64,000 nucleotides of DNA from Procambarus clarkii (taxonomy: Eukaryota; Arthropoda; Malacostraca; Decapoda; Cambaridae): the NCBI RefSeq assembly GCF_040958095.1, contig NC_091234.1, positions 3,069,178 to 3,133,177 of the forward strand, written 5' to 3'. A program made the translations under genes and the position numbers. Within the stretch, counting starts at the first letter, position 1, and each line of letters starts with the position of its first letter. This document shows, piece by piece, positions 22,760-34,724 of the stretch. Under the pieces are notes generated by a model that searched no databases, was not told the DNA's origin, and saw only the letters and a list, made by a program, of their open reading frames with translations.

Positions 22760-25700
22760 ACCTCTGGTGCCAATGTGGGGACCCATAGCCTCGGAGAAGA
22801 AAATAAAAAGTATTCAGAGGAGACCTTGTGGTTTCTCACTGAACACTAATATTATCTTCTCCTACCACCCCCATTCTTTTGTATGTACACATATATATTT
22901 ACTTTATTTGAACTTTGTTACAAAAAAGGAGTTACATATGGGTTACAAAGATGGTTATCATAGGTTGTCGAGTTCCTCCAGCTCCTCAGATAGCGGGCAG
23001 GAACCCTGGATGCAGTGCGCATTTCCCCTCTGTATCGCCACACTGAGGCGCTGGAAAAGAAAGCTTGCAGCTCTCGGGTCCCTTGTTGTTTCAATGAGCC
23101 TAGAACCCAGTTCCTTCAAAAAAATGGTAGCACTTTTACCCCAGGCACAGAGTGTCTCAGAAGCAATGGGGACAAAATTGTAGTGGTGATCCAGTTATCT
23201 ATACTTAAGGATTTGGCTGCTTCCCTGTGGGTGGCAGCGCCACCTGGTTGTGCAACGACTGAGGTTAATGTAGGTGTTAGCCAGGGTTTATACGCACGTG
23301 TAGTCCCATACCAACTGCTTGCCATTCTTCCAGGGGTTCACTGTGATACCATCCGGGCGACCAATAAGAGCATCAGAGTTACGGGGCGTTAGGTAACGGG
23401 GCTCTCTTTCAGCTGGGCATCCAGCTGTGGTGAGGCTCCTCTTGATGATGTCGTTAACTTCACTGTGCCTCGAGTGCCATCCCCCTGTGCTTTGGCAGAG
23501 TAGGCCATGGTGGCCGTACCTGTCAGCCACCCCCTCGCCGCAAATACACCTATATCTGGTGTGGATTGGGGCAGCAAGGCGGAGGGCCACAGCAATTCGG
23601 AGGGCGTGTGGTGTGAGATGCGTGCCAGTTGCCGACATTGGGGTTGCTAACAGGAAATCCCCTGCATGTGGTGCTGCTACTGCTGTGAGGCGAGCAATGT
23701 CGTGTTGTGTTGTTGCAGCACCCAGGCACTCTGCAGCAACTTGGTCTACAATGGGACCATCCCAGCTGGATTGCTTGTGGGCTTTTGGGGATGGTGGTTG
23801 AGGTGATTGGCTTGCACGAGAGGCCCACTCTGTGGCACAGCGTGTAAAATTGGGATCATGTACACCTGCCAGCTGATGTAAGTGGGCAGGTAGAATTTCC
23901 TTCACAAGGTCGTCGGATGCTGATAAGGAGGACAGGAAGGCTGGAACAGCGATTTGCGTTGCTGTTCGAAATCCGAGGCCCCCCAAGTCTTACGGGAAGA
24001 GAGACTTGTTTCCATTGTAGATCATCGAGAGAGAGGTTAAGGGCTTTTTCTAGCATTGATTTCAGTAACCGGTCATACTCACTTAGTTTTTGGCTACTGT
24101 AAGATGGTGAACACCTCAGAAAGTAGGTTAACCTGGGGAGGGACAGACATCTGGTGATGAGGTAGAGTGCATCATGAGCATCAATATCCTCAATCCTCCC
24201 ATCTATCCTCTTAAGGTCGGCGATTTTCTTATCAAGGACCTCATCGATGGCTTTCAACCCCAGGGGAGCTCCTAGGAGTGTGCTGTCTTCAGGTTTAGTT
24301 TTATGGATATTTGGCAGAAGACCCTCTATTCTCTCTACGATGCCCTGGTTGGAACATATTATTTCACATTTAGAAGGGTTCAGGGTGAGGCCTAAAACTG
24401 CACCTTTCTCCTGGATTTTTCTGATGTCCTCCAGAAGGGAGTCTTGGGAACCAGCTAGGGTACCATCATCCAAGAACCAGATGTTAAGCTCGCTGGACAG
24501 GACCTCTGTGACTTGTTTGATGACTAAGCAGAAAAGGAGAGGAGCAAGGGGGTCACCCTGTTGGACGCCTTCTCGCGAGTCAATTTCATGTTCGCCAAAA
24601 CGTAGCTTAAGATCCATACTGTAGCATGAATGAATGAATGTTGCATGAATGAATGTCCTCCAGGAGGGAGTCTTGGGAACCAGCTAGGGTACCATCATCC
24701 AAGAACCAGATGTTAAGCTAGCTGGACAGGACCTCTGTGACTTGTTTGATGACTAAGCAGAAAAGGAGAGGAGCAAGGGGGTCACCCTGTTGGACGCCTT
24801 CTCGCGAGTCAATTTCATGTTCGCCAAAACGTAGCTTAAGATCCATACTGTAGCATGAATGAATGAATGTTGCATGAATGAATGTCCTCCAGGAGGGAGT
24901 CTTGGGAACCAGCTAGGGTACCATCATCCAAGAACCAGATGTTTAGCTAGCTGGACAGGACCTCTGTGACTTGTTTGATGACTAAGCAGAAAAGGAGAGG
25001 AGCAAGGGGGTCACCCTGTTGGACGCCTTCTCGCGAGTCAATTTCATGTTCGCCAAAAAGTAGCTTAATATCCATACTGTAGCATGAATGTACAAAAGGG
25101 TAGAGGGAAGGGAAATGACTATGAACCGCACGGAGTACAGCATCCCTCCGCACCAAATTGAAGGCATTTTTGAAATCCAGCTTGATAAGGGCCTTTTCGT
25201 CTGTGATGTTGGCGATGAAGGTTCGAGCTGCATGGGCTGCCGCCTCACACCCTTGTGGAATGCCAAACCCGAGCTGTTTTGGCTTCAGCATGTTGGCTGC
25301 TGCATCACTAACTGTTCTTGCAGCTGCCTTTGCGACGAGACGCCGGAGAGAATTGCCCACAGCTATTGGCCTGATCCCTCCATCCTTTTTCTTTAGAGCA
25401 CAGAGAGATGCCCCAAAAAAGATAGGTCTTATGGACGCTGGTATGTTGCCAGCTAGACATGTGTTGGTGAATCTGGTTAGTTCCACCAAGAGGTTCTTTG
25501 CAATGTCACCCAGTGCAGGGTTGAGCATTTGCTTGAGGTGGTTGGGTTTTAGTCCTGTGAACCCACCTGCTGATCCTGTAGGGAAGGACATGGCTGCTTT
25601 ATGGACCACAGATTCAGCCACCCAGAGAGGTTCTGCTCCGGTAGCCCCCACTTGTACAATGTCGTCCTCACGCGGAGCCCTAGGTGCGTGTTTCTCCCTT

Positions 25701-26090
25701 AGGGCTTGAGCTGTTGCGGCATCTCTGTCGGCAATTGAGTCCTCACTGGTGATGACTCGTATTGCGCCAATAGTGTTTCCTTCTTCTATTTTCTTGGTGA
25801 CTGATGTTCTGATTTTTGATGTCTCGGATATGCCACTGTTGCTCTTCCTGCCGTGGGTGTTTCTCGCGCGAGAGGGAAGGCGCACCTGGTTGTCCTCCCT
25901 GGGAAAATCATTTATAGCTTTGATGACTGAGGCAGCTAAGGTTTTGTCTCTCCTTGCAGGGATGGCTAGACATATGTTGCCAAACATTAGGAGGTTGTGC
26001 CATGCTTGGGTCGTTCCAGGAGAGTCGTTGACCTTTCTCAGGAGGGCAGATAATTTGGCTGCTGCATGGGGGCGGGCTGCTTTAGAGATG
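22760..26090 (-). pseudogene. Non-LTR retrotransposon with C-terminal restriction-like endonuclease
   Basis: Minus strand, 5' to 3'. The first frame, about 26090-24947, is open upstream of Met 25987. It has LKPNHLKQMLN, a fingers segment with KKKDGGIRPIAVGNSLRRLV, motif A IKLDFKNAFNLV and motif B GVQQGDPLAPLLF. The palm continues in 24617-23856 with an unusual catalytic box FLDD (NIWFLDDGTLAG). The last frame, 23986-23288, ends in CICGEGVADRYGHHGLLC, a zinc-binding motif, followed by GRPDGITV and WDYT, fitting a restriction-like endonuclease as in R2/NeSL-type elements. A 229-bp tandem triplication (24426-25085) breaks the RT, and a frameshift near 23860-23990 separates the endonuclease. The exact clade is not certain; it is not the R2-like family of 1132-1929. 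Confidence 0.82.
24426..25085. repeat. 229-bp tandem triplication inside the RT palm
   Basis: GTCCTCCAG starts at 24426, 24655 and 24884, a period of 229 bp. Each unit encodes the segment from motif B to the FLDD box, and the added junctions carry TGAA/ATGA short repeats. Since 229 is not a multiple of 3, each unit shifts the frame. Confidence 0.93.
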
Positions 26091-26141
26091 TCTTATTATT
26101 TTAGGGATGTGTTATTATCTATTATTATGTGTTATTATTAG

Positions 26142-26618
<477 letters not shown>

Positions 26619-29081
26619 CTATTGGTCCATATTTCTTGATGCTTCTATATTGGAGCGGAGTCTTGAGGTGGGTAGAATATAGTTGTGCAATAATTGGCTG
26701 TTGATTGCTGGTGTTGACTTCTTGATGTGTAGTGCCTCGCAAACGTCAAGCCACCTGCTATCGCTGTATCTATCGATGATTTCTGTGTTGTTTACTAGGA
26801 TTTCTCTGGCGATGGTTTGGTTATGGGAAGAGATTATATGTTCCTTAATGGAGCCCTGTTGCTTATGCATCGTTAAACGCCTAGAAAGAGATGTTGTCTT
26901 GCCTATATACTGGGTTTTTTGGAGCTTACAGTCCCCAAGTGGGCATTTGAAGGCATAGACGACGTTAGTCTCTTTTAAAGCGTTCTGTTTTGTGTCTGGA
27001 GAGTTTCTCATGAGTAGGCTGGCCGTTTTTCTGGTTTTATAGTAAATCGTCAGTTGTATCCTCTGATTTTTGTCTGTAGGGATAACGTTTCTATTAACAA
27101 TATCTTTCAGGACCCTTTCCTCCGTTTTATGAGCTGTGGAAAAGAAGTTCCTGTAAAATAGTCTAATAGGGGGTATAGGTGTTGTGTTAGTTGTCTCTTC
27201 AGAGGTTGCATGGCTTTTCACTTTCCTTCTTATGATGTCTTCGATGAAACCATTGGAGAAGCCGTTATTGACTAGGACCTGCCTTACCCTACAGAGTTCT
27301 TCGTCGACTTGCTTCCATTCTGAGCTGTGGCTGAGAGCACGGTCGACGTATGCATTAACAACACTCCTCTTGTACCTGTCGGGGCAGTCGCTGTTGGCAT
27401 TTAGGCACATTCCTATGTTTGTTTCCTTAGTGTAGACTGCAGTGTGGAAACCTCCGCCCTTTTCCATGACTGTTACATCTAGAAAAGGCAGCTTCCCATC
27501 CTTTTCCGTCTCGTAAGTGAAACGCAGCACGGAACTCTGCTCAAATGCCTCCTTCAGCTCCTGCAGATGTCTGACATCAGGTACCTGTGTAAAAATGTCG
27601 TCAACATACCTGCAGTATATGGCCGGTTTCAAGTTCATGTCGACTAAGACTTTTTGCTCGATGGTACCCATGTAGAAGTTTGCAAACAGGACACCTAGGG
27701 GAGAACCCATGGCGACCCCATCTACTTGCTTATACATGTGCCCATCCGGGCTCAAGAAGGGTGCCTCTTTAGTACAAGCTTGGAGTAGTTTCCTCAGAAT
27801 ACTTTCTGGCATGTCAAGAGGAGTACAGGCTGGATCACGATACACTCTGTCGGCTATCATTCCGATTGTCTCGTCCACAGGTACGTTGGTAAACAGCGAT
27901 TCTACGTCCAACGAGGCTCTTATCCCTGTGGCCCGTGTGCCCCGCAGTAAGTCCACAAATTCCTTTGGAGACTTCAGGCTGAAGGCGCAAGGAACATAAG
28001 GAGTCAGCAGGCCGTTGAGTCGCTTCGCCAGTCTGTACGTGGGTGTGGGTATCTGGCTAATGATTGGCCGAAGTGGGTTTCCAGGCTTGTGCGTCTTGAC
28101 ATTTCCATACGCATATCCAGGTTTATATTCCCCAATGATCTTTGGCAGGTGGAGTCCGGATTTCTTGGCGTTCACAGTTTCGATCAGTTTGTTGACCTTT
28201 GCTTTTAATTCGGCTGTAGTGTCCTTCGTTACCCTTTGGAACTTAGTTTGGTCAGAGAGTATGATGTTCATTTTCGCCAGATATTCGTCTTTTTTAAGAA
28301 TGACATATATTGGCGACTTGTCACCTCTCCTGACAACTATCTCCTTGTTCTCACGAAGGCTTTTAGCTGCCGCTTTAAGCTCGGGGGACAGTATGGTGCT
28401 TCTGTAGTTGCCTCGATTCTTTCCTCCTTCTGCAATAAGTTCTGCTTGTAAGGTATCTTTGGTAGTGACCTTCTTTTGTGTCTCGAGGTCGAATATGTCG
28501 TCCAACAGAATTTCCAACTCTACTTTCCGGGCCATTTCACTCGGTCTGGACATAACATGACAGTTTATGCCCAGATTTAGGAGAGTGACTTGGTCCTCAG
28601 TGAGGTTAATTCCTGCAAGGTTCAGGAAGCCATCTCTTGGTCGTGAAATTGCCATAGGTCCTCCATATAATGTTGTTAGTTTCTTGATAATCCTTGTTTC
28701 AGTGCTGAGGTGATGTTGGTCTGTGAGGATGTCGAGGTGTTGTTCAATGCGGGTACGGATACTATGGTCGATGTTGCTATTTCTCCACTCGTTTGTAGCA
28801 TGAAGTAGTTGCGTTTTGTTGTCTTTGATTTCATTCTCTGCCTTGTATATCTGATCACGAATCAGATCCTGGCGATATTTTATCGTGAAGGCTTGATTCC
28901 TTGCTGCTGGGTCGTGCACTTTAATATTAGTATATTTTGGTAGCAGTCTTTCCTGTAGACATATATTATTAAATATGACCGAAAAAGTAAGATTAATAAT
29001 TCTAACACGAATTTTCTCAATCTTTCGTACATTTCTTTTCACTGTTGGTGGTAATTCAAAAATCAATTCTCCAAAATTCAT
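26619..29081 (-). CDS. Penelope-like element protein: RT and GIY-YIG endonuclease
   Basis: An uninterrupted 820-aa ORF, the expected full length for a Penelope-like polyprotein, which primes reverse transcription at a nick made by its own endonuclease. The first ~53 residues are encoded by the terminal repeat. RT motifs in order: YGNVKTHKPGNPLRP (about 325-339), motif A SLDVESLFTNV (about 390-400), motif B VDGVAMGSPLG (about 453-463) and catalytic YVDD (492-495). The GIY-YIG nuclease spans about 706-796: VVYAFKCPLGDC with a Cys pair, YIGKT, the Arg of SRRL, and Glu792 in CEALHI. One Thr is missing after YIGKT compared with the other copies (TTS versus TTTS), beside the catalytic Arg. ATG 29081 is chosen because all terminal repeats keep MNFGELIF, about 10 nt after the hammerhead-like fold. 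Possibly active. Confidence 0.93.
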   Translation of the reverse strand: MNFGELIFELPPTVKRNVRKIEKIRVRIINLTFSVIFNNICLQERLLPKYTNIKVHDPAARNQAFTIKYRQDLIRDQIYKAENEIKDNKTQLLHATNEWRNSNIDHSIRTRIEQHLDILTDQHHLSTETRIIKKLTTLYGGPMAISRPRDGFLNLAGINLTEDQVTLLNLGINCHVMSRPSEMARKVELEILLDDIFDLETQKKVTTKDTLQAELIAEGGKNRGNYRSTILSPELKAAAKSLRENKEIVVRRGDKSPIYVILKKDEYLAKMNIILSDQTKFQRVTKDTTAELKAKVNKLIETVNAKKSGLHLPKIIGEYKPGYAYGNVKTHKPGNPLRPIISQIPTPTYRLAKRLNGLLTPYVPCAFSLKSPKEFVDLLRGTRATGIRASLDVESLFTNVPVDETIGMIADRVYRDPACTPLDMPESILRKLLQACTKEAPFLSPDGHMYKQVDGVAMGSPLGVLFANFYMGTIEQKVLVDMNLKPAIYCRYVDDIFTQVPDVRHLQELKEAFEQSSVLRFTYETEKDGKLPFLDVTVMEKGGGFHTAVYTKETNIGMCLNANSDCPDRYKRSVVNAYVDRALSHSSEWKQVDEELCRVRQVLVNNGFSNGFIEDIIRRKVKSHATSEETTNTTPIPPIRLFYRNFFSTAHKTEERVLKDIVNRNVIPTDKNQRIQLTIYYKTRKTASLLMRNSPDTKQNALKETNVVYAFKCPLGDCKLQKTQYIGKTTSLSRRLTMHKQQGSIKEHIISSHNQTIAREILVNNTEIIDRYSDSRWLDVCEALHIKKSTPAINSQLLHNYILPTSRLRSNIEASRNMDQ

Positions 29082-29290
29082 TTTTATTTCTAGTCTGACG
29101 CGACACTTGAGCGCGTTTCGTAAAACTTATTACATTTTCAAAGACTTTAGTTTACACATACACAACTGAATAGAACTTACACATCTCCGATTTGTTTATA
29201 TCTACATTTGAGTGAGGTGGATGGGGTGAGGTGGTTTTAATAGGGTATTAAATTCATCAACACAAGACAGAACACGAAACAATGGGTATT
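28925..29290 (-). repeat. PLE-A 5' terminal repeat
   Basis: The counterpart of 26253-26618 at the upstream end of the long ORF, holding the CR1-like 48-bp module (one unit), the hammerhead-like fold and the first codons of the ORF. It joins directly to the 3' coding end of another PLE-A copy, giving the partial-dimer arrangement known for Penelope elements. Confidence 0.85.
29092..29146 (-). ncRNA. Hammerhead-like fold in PLE-A terminal repeat (copy 4)
   Basis: The helices and core are identical to the other copies; the helix III loop is two bases longer (CTCAAGTGT). Variation confined to the loop is what a conserved stem would show. Confidence 0.6.
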
Positions 29291-30075
29291 GAATGGAAGT
29301 GATTGTAGAAAGCCTATTGGTCCATATTTCTTGATGCTTCTATATTGGAGCGGAGTCTTGAGGTGGGTAGAATATAGTTGTGCATTAATTGGCTGTTGAT
29401 TGCTGGTGTTGACTACTTAATGTGTAGTGCCTCGCAAACGTCAAGCCGCCTGCTATCGCTGTATCTATCGATGATTTCTGTGTTGTTTACTAGGATTTCT
29501 CTGGCGATGGTTTGGTTGTGGGAAGAGATTATATGTTCCTTAATGGAGCCCTGTTGCTTATGCATCGTTAAACGCCTAGAAAGAGATGTTGTTGTCTTGC
29601 CTATATACTGGGTATTTTGGAGCTTACACTCCCCAAGAGGGCATTTGAAGGCATAGACGACGTTGGTCTCTTTTAAAGCATTCTGCTTTGTGTCTGGAGA
29701 GTTTCTCATGAGTAGGCTGACCGTTTTTCTGGTTTTATAGTAAATCGTCAGTTGTATCCTCTGATTTTTGTCTGTAGGGATAACGTTTCTATTAACAATA
29801 TCTTTCAGGACCCTTTCCTCCGTTTTATGAGCTGTGGAAAAGAAGTTCCTGTAAAATAGTCTAATAGGGGGTATAGGTGTTGTGTTAGTTGTCTCTTCAG
29901 AGGTTGCATGGCGTTTCACTTTCCTTCTTATGATGTCTTCGACAAAACCATTGGAGAAGCCGTTGTTGACTAGGACCTGCCTTACCCTACAGAGTTCTTC
30001 GTCGACTTGCTTCCATTATGAGCTGTGGCTGAGAGCACGGTCGACATAAGCGTTAACGACACTCCTCTTGTACCT
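29291..30075 (-). pseudogene. PLE-A upstream partial copy (GIY-YIG half)
   Basis: Coding sequence from about RYKRSVVNAYVDRALSHSS through the GIY-YIG nuclease (QYIGKTTTSLSRRL, CEALHIK). A nonsense codon at about 30017-30019 replaces the Glu of SSEWKQ, and the last residues before the usual SRNMDQ end are altered by a second stop near 29413. The 5' side is cut at (AG)n at about 30080. It supplies the head of the tandem partial dimer with the complete copy downstream. Confidence 0.88.
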
Positions 30076-30079
30076 GTTT

Positions 30080-30672
<593 letters not shown>

Positions 30673-30732
30673 ATACCCGGCCATCGCCGGGTATCCCACC
30701 TTGTTACGTTATAAAGTTCCTGGATTTCTTAC

Positions 30733-30855
30733 CAAAATGCGAACCATCGATGCTATACACTTCATTCTCCTCGTTGACATCTGCACCAACACGGGTGAGA
30801 ATCTTCACCACGTCGTTGTGACCTCCAAAGGCTGCGTGCTGAACAGCTGTCCAAC
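30733..30855 (-). CDS. Ankyrin-repeat exon of a host gene
   Basis: A 123-nt minus-strand segment bounded by a consensus acceptor (TTTGTTTGACAG, ending at 30856) and donor (GTAAGA starting at 30732). It is open in one frame and encodes about 40 residues with a clear ankyrin repeat: WTAVQHAAFGGHNDVVKILT then RVGADVNEENE. Ankyrin repeats are protein-binding helix-turn-helix units. Both splice sites fall in phase 1, so the exon is symmetric and could be skipped or duplicated without a frame change. No neighbouring exon could be recognised within the window, so the parent gene is unknown. It is the only non-transposon coding evidence here. Confidence 0.75.
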
Positions 30856-30949
30856 CTGTCAAACAAATATAATGTTATCTGGTATGATTTATCACGACAC
30901 AAGATGCTTCTGAAATGATCATGCATAGTATTATGAACATAACAATTTG

Positions 30950-31240
30950 TTATGTGTGGCGAGGGTTGGATATGAGAGTAAGTGAATGTTCTTATGTGTT
31001 CCTGGGAACATTCAGTACTCTAGGCTGAGAGGTGTGGCCAGGGTGGGATATGAGAGTAAAGGAATGTTCTTATGTGTTCTTGGGAACACTCAGTACCTGG
31101 GCTGAGAGGTGTGGCCAGGGTGGGATATGAGAGTAAGGGAATGTTCTTATGTGTTCTTGGGAACACTCAGTACTCTAGGCTGAGAGGTATGGCCAGGGTT
31201 GGATATGAGAGTAAGGGAATGTTCTTATGTGTTCTTAGGA
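30950..31240. repeat. 78-bp tandem repeat, about 3.7 copies
   Basis: GGATATGAGAGTAA recurs at 30968, 31046, 31123 and 31201, a period of 77-78 bp. No domain is recognisable in the frame that runs through it. Confidence 0.92.
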
Positions 31241-31884
31241 GAAAAGTCGTTAGGAGTTTGGTAGTGGCATTCTTATCTTTAGTGTAGTCTCGTGTTGTTA
31301 ATATAATTCTTGTTATTTATATGTCTAGAACAGTTAATGAGCATACACTGTGGGTGTAATGTGTGAAGACAACAACAGGGATACAGTCCAGGGATTCGTA
31401 CCTTATATACCTCAGGAAACTACATCTGTAACTCAATACTAACTCAGACTGTAATTCAATACCCAGTTACAATTAATTGTAGCCACTGAGTGCTGTTTAT
31501 TTAGTCATTTTAAATTCTAGTTATTTCTAAGCATTACAATAGTTCTATTTTCAATCAGTAGCAAAAACCATTGAGAATCTTTGTTTTCATTATTTTTTTA
31601 TGTAATAATAGTCACACATATAAGCTGCTGCCTGGATGCCACTATGATAACAGTATCCGATAAATTGCTGAGGATGTAATAGTTTATGTTTCAAAACTTC
31701 TAAAGAAAATCAGTTATCATTTATAGTGACTACACGACCTACATGTTCATAAAAGGCCTTACGTTCAACAATGCCATTAGTCTAAACGATAAATTAATAT
31801 TTATATATTAATGAGACGGAGAAACTTTTGAAAATATTTGGTAACGTTAATCTACCCAGAATCATTGGCATAGTTTGAACGAAC
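31241..31884. other. AT-rich anonymous sequence
   Basis: I see no gene, tRNA or recognisable transposon. This could be intron or intergenic DNA of the ankyrin-exon gene. Confidence 0.4.
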
Positions 31885-32035
31885 TCTACACCTGAAACAG
31901 ACTGTGACTGTGTAAGAATTGTTCTAGGCCTGAAACAGCCTGTGTAAGAATTGTTCTACATCTGTAGTAGCCTGTGTAAGAATTGTTCTACACCTGTAGT
32001 AGCCTGTGTAAGAAATGTTCTACACCTGTAATTGC
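31885..32035. repeat. 32-bp tandem repeat, about 4 copies
   Basis: TGTAAGAATTGTTCTA recurs at 31911, 31943, 31975 and 32007 (the last with AAATG), a 32-bp period. Confidence 0.92.
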
Positions 32036-32189
32036 GATGTCTGTGAAAAAAGTAACATTATTGTTAATATTTACATGAAAACTGGCAAAGGAAAATATGT
32101 GAACCTAATAACCATCCTACACACTCATCTCTTAGATATAGATTATAGGTTTATTGCATTAGGTGATAACAACAGCGTCAATTACTAAT

Positions 32190-32530
32190 ATGGATCTACT
32201 TCAAGCTTCTTGCTGCTTATTTTGGAAAAGATGAATTGACATATAATCAAATAGCTGATATATGTAACACAAACGAATCAGTCTTAATTGGTGACGTAAA
32301 TCTGCCTACACCATACTGGGGAGATCCAATATCTAATAGCTATGGACATAGTTTGTTCACAAATTCATTTTAAATCGCACTGTGTTAATTGGTTAAGAAT
32401 CTGACGTGGACGTCAAATGTCCTGGACATAATTTTATCTTCTAATAAAGATTCTATAAATTATGTACATGTGGACAAAGAATTAAGTTCTAGTGATCATC
32501 ATTGTTTCGTCCTGTTTAACATGGAATAAA
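32190..32530 (+). pseudogene. Non-LTR APE-type endonuclease fragment
   Basis: The plus-strand frame shows VLIGDVNLPTPYWGD (the GDxN motif), LDIILSS (the LDLVL-like motif) and ELSSSDHHCFVLFN (the SDH motif), the hallmarks of the apurinic endonuclease domain of CR1/jockey-type elements. Stop codons interrupt it. RT and flanks are absent. It is too diverged to belong to the CR1 family of 43-64 kb. Confidence 0.75.
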
Positions 32531-32717
32531 TGCACAAATTATGAGGAAATACAAAATTTGTAAAAAGCTGATTTAAAGAGTGACAAAAGTTATGCTTCCC
32601 GAGCAGGAATTATATCACCATAGAATAAACACAAACGAGGCCAGGACCAAGTTAAGCAGTGCAACAATCAAAACCAATATTGAATTACAATCATTGTGTC
32701 ATCATGGTATAGTGTAT

Positions 32718-32753
32718 GTCATCATGCTGAGACATGTCATCATGTCTCAGCAT
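32718..32753. repeat. Perfect 15-bp palindrome arms
   Basis: ATCATGCTGAGACAT and ATGTCTCAGCATGAT flank a short GTCATC spacer, immediately before the 42-bp minisatellite. Confidence 0.9.
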
Positions 32754-32754
32754 G

Positions 32755-33125
32755 ATCACACGTGGCTGCTGCAGGTGTGTTGCTGACCATCAGTGAGGCA
32801 CATGTGGCTGCTGCAGGTGTGTTGCTGACCATCAGTGAGGCAAATGTGGCTGCTGCAGATGTGTTGTAGTCCATCAGTGAGGCACATGTGGCTGCTGCAG
32901 ATGTGTTGCAGTCCTTCAATGAGGCACATGTGGCTGCTGCAGGTGTGTTGCAGTCCATCAGTGAGACACATGTGGCTGCTGCAGGTGTGTTGCAGTCTAT
33001 CAGTGAGGCACATGTAGCTGCTGCAGGTGTGTTGCAGTCCATCAGTGAGGCACATGTGGCTGCTGCAGGTGTGTTGCAGTCCATCAGTGAGGCACAGGTT
33101 ACTGCAACAGTTGTGTTGCACTCTC
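32755..33125. repeat. 42-bp minisatellite, about 8.7 copies
   Basis: The unit contains GTGGCTGCTGCAGGTGTGTT with CCATCAGTGAGGCACAT. Since 42 is a multiple of 3, it gives long open frames of 14-residue repeats on both strands; these are by-products. Confidence 0.95.
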
Positions 33126-34680
33126 CGTGAGGTTTATAGCTTTCCCACAGAGTTTAATATTGTTACCAGCTTTCCAAGATTGTTTAAAGTTGTTACCAGC
33201 TTTCCAAGATTGTTTAAAGTTGTTACCAGCTTTTCCTGTTGTTACCAGCTTTCCCAGAGAGTTTATTGATATTACGAGCTTTCCCAGAGAGATTACTTTT
33301 GTTATCAGCTTTTCATAAAAGTTTAATGTAGTTAACAGCTTTACCAGACAGTTCAATGTTGTTACCAGCTTTCCCAGAGAGTTTAATGTTGTTACAAGCT
33401 ATCCCAGAGAGTTTACTGTTGTTTCCAAATTTTCCAGTAAATTTACTGTTGCTACCAGCTTTTCCAGAAGGGTTTCCGTTGTTACCAGCTATCCAAGAGT
33501 GTTTAATGTTGTTACCAGCTTTTCTAGAGAGTTTAATGTTGTTACCACCTATCCCAGAGAGTTTAATGATGTTACTAGCAATTCCAGAGAGTTTGATGTT
33601 GCTAGCATCTTTCCCAGAGAGTTTAATGAGGTTACTAGCTTTCCCCACAGAGTTTAATGTTGTTACCTACTTTCCCAGATAGTTTAATGTTGTTAGCAGC
33701 AATCCCAGAAAGTTTACTGTTGTTACCTGCATTTCCAGGAGTTTAATATTGTTACCAACTTTCCCATAGAGTTTAATGTTGTTACAAGTTTTCCCAGCGA
33801 TAATAATGTTGTTACCAAAGTCAATTTTTGGTAACACCTTTCCCGAAGAGTTTACTGTTGTTACTTGCATTCCCAGAGAGTTTATTGTTGTTAAAATTTC
33901 CTTCAAAAGTTTAATATTCATACCAGCTTTCGCAGAGAGTTTAATTTGGTTAACAGCTTTCCCTGAGAGTTCATAGTGGTTTCCATCTTTCCCAGAGATT
34001 TTACTGATGTTTCCATCCCCAGAGACTTACTGATGTTTTCAGCTTTCGTAGAGTGTTTACTGTTGTCACCAGCTGTTATTAGCCTTCCCACAGAGTTTAG
34101 TGATGTTACTAGCTTTCCAAGAGAGTTTAATGTTCTTTCCAGGTTACCCAGAGTTTACTGTTGTTACATACTTTACCAGAGTTTAACGTTATTACTAGCT
34201 TTACTGGGGAGTTTAATGTTGTTCCCAGCTTTACTAGGTAGTTTATTGTTGTTACTAGCTTTCCCAGACCATTTACTGTTGTTCCCAACTTTCTTATAGA
34301 GCTTAATGTTTTTACTAGCATTCCCAGAGAGTTTACTGACATTTCCAACTTTTCAATAAAATTTACTGTGGTTACCAGGCTTTTCCCAGAGAGTTCAATG
34401 TTCGTACCAGCTTTCCCAGAGAGTTTAATATTGCTACAAGCATTTCCAGATAGATTAATGTTGTTACCAGCTTTACCAGAGTTGAATGTTGATAGCAGCT
34501 TTCCAAGAGAATTTAATGTTATTTCCAATTTTACCAGACAGTTTAGTGTTGTCACAAGCTTTCCCAGACAGTTTAGTGTTGTCACAAGCTTTCCCAGAGA
34601 GTTTTCTGTTTTTTTCCAGCTTTTCCAGAGAATTTACTGATGTTACCAGTTATCCCAAAGAGTTTAATGTTGTTACTGTC
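33126..34680. repeat. Degenerate 30-bp minisatellite, about 50 copies
   Basis: The unit is approximately GTTACCAGCTTTCCCAGAGA plus GTTTAATGTT, repeated for 1.55 kb with many substitutions and some indels. The 30-bp period keeps frames open over stretches of up to about 150 codons (10-residue units such as LLPAFPESLM). I do not consider them genes. Confidence 0.93.
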
Positions 34681-34724
34681 ACGCGTCGCTCACCTTAGCC
34701 TTGTGTGATGGGATTTACACTTAA

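Noticed and set aside
31885..32035. CRISPR-like array
   Set aside because: Units are contiguous with no unique spacers, and the DNA is eukaryotic.
32740..34698. Open frames with 10- and 14-residue repeats
   Set aside because: Repeat periods of 30 and 42 bp keep frames open by arithmetic; they run on both strands and have no start context or domain.
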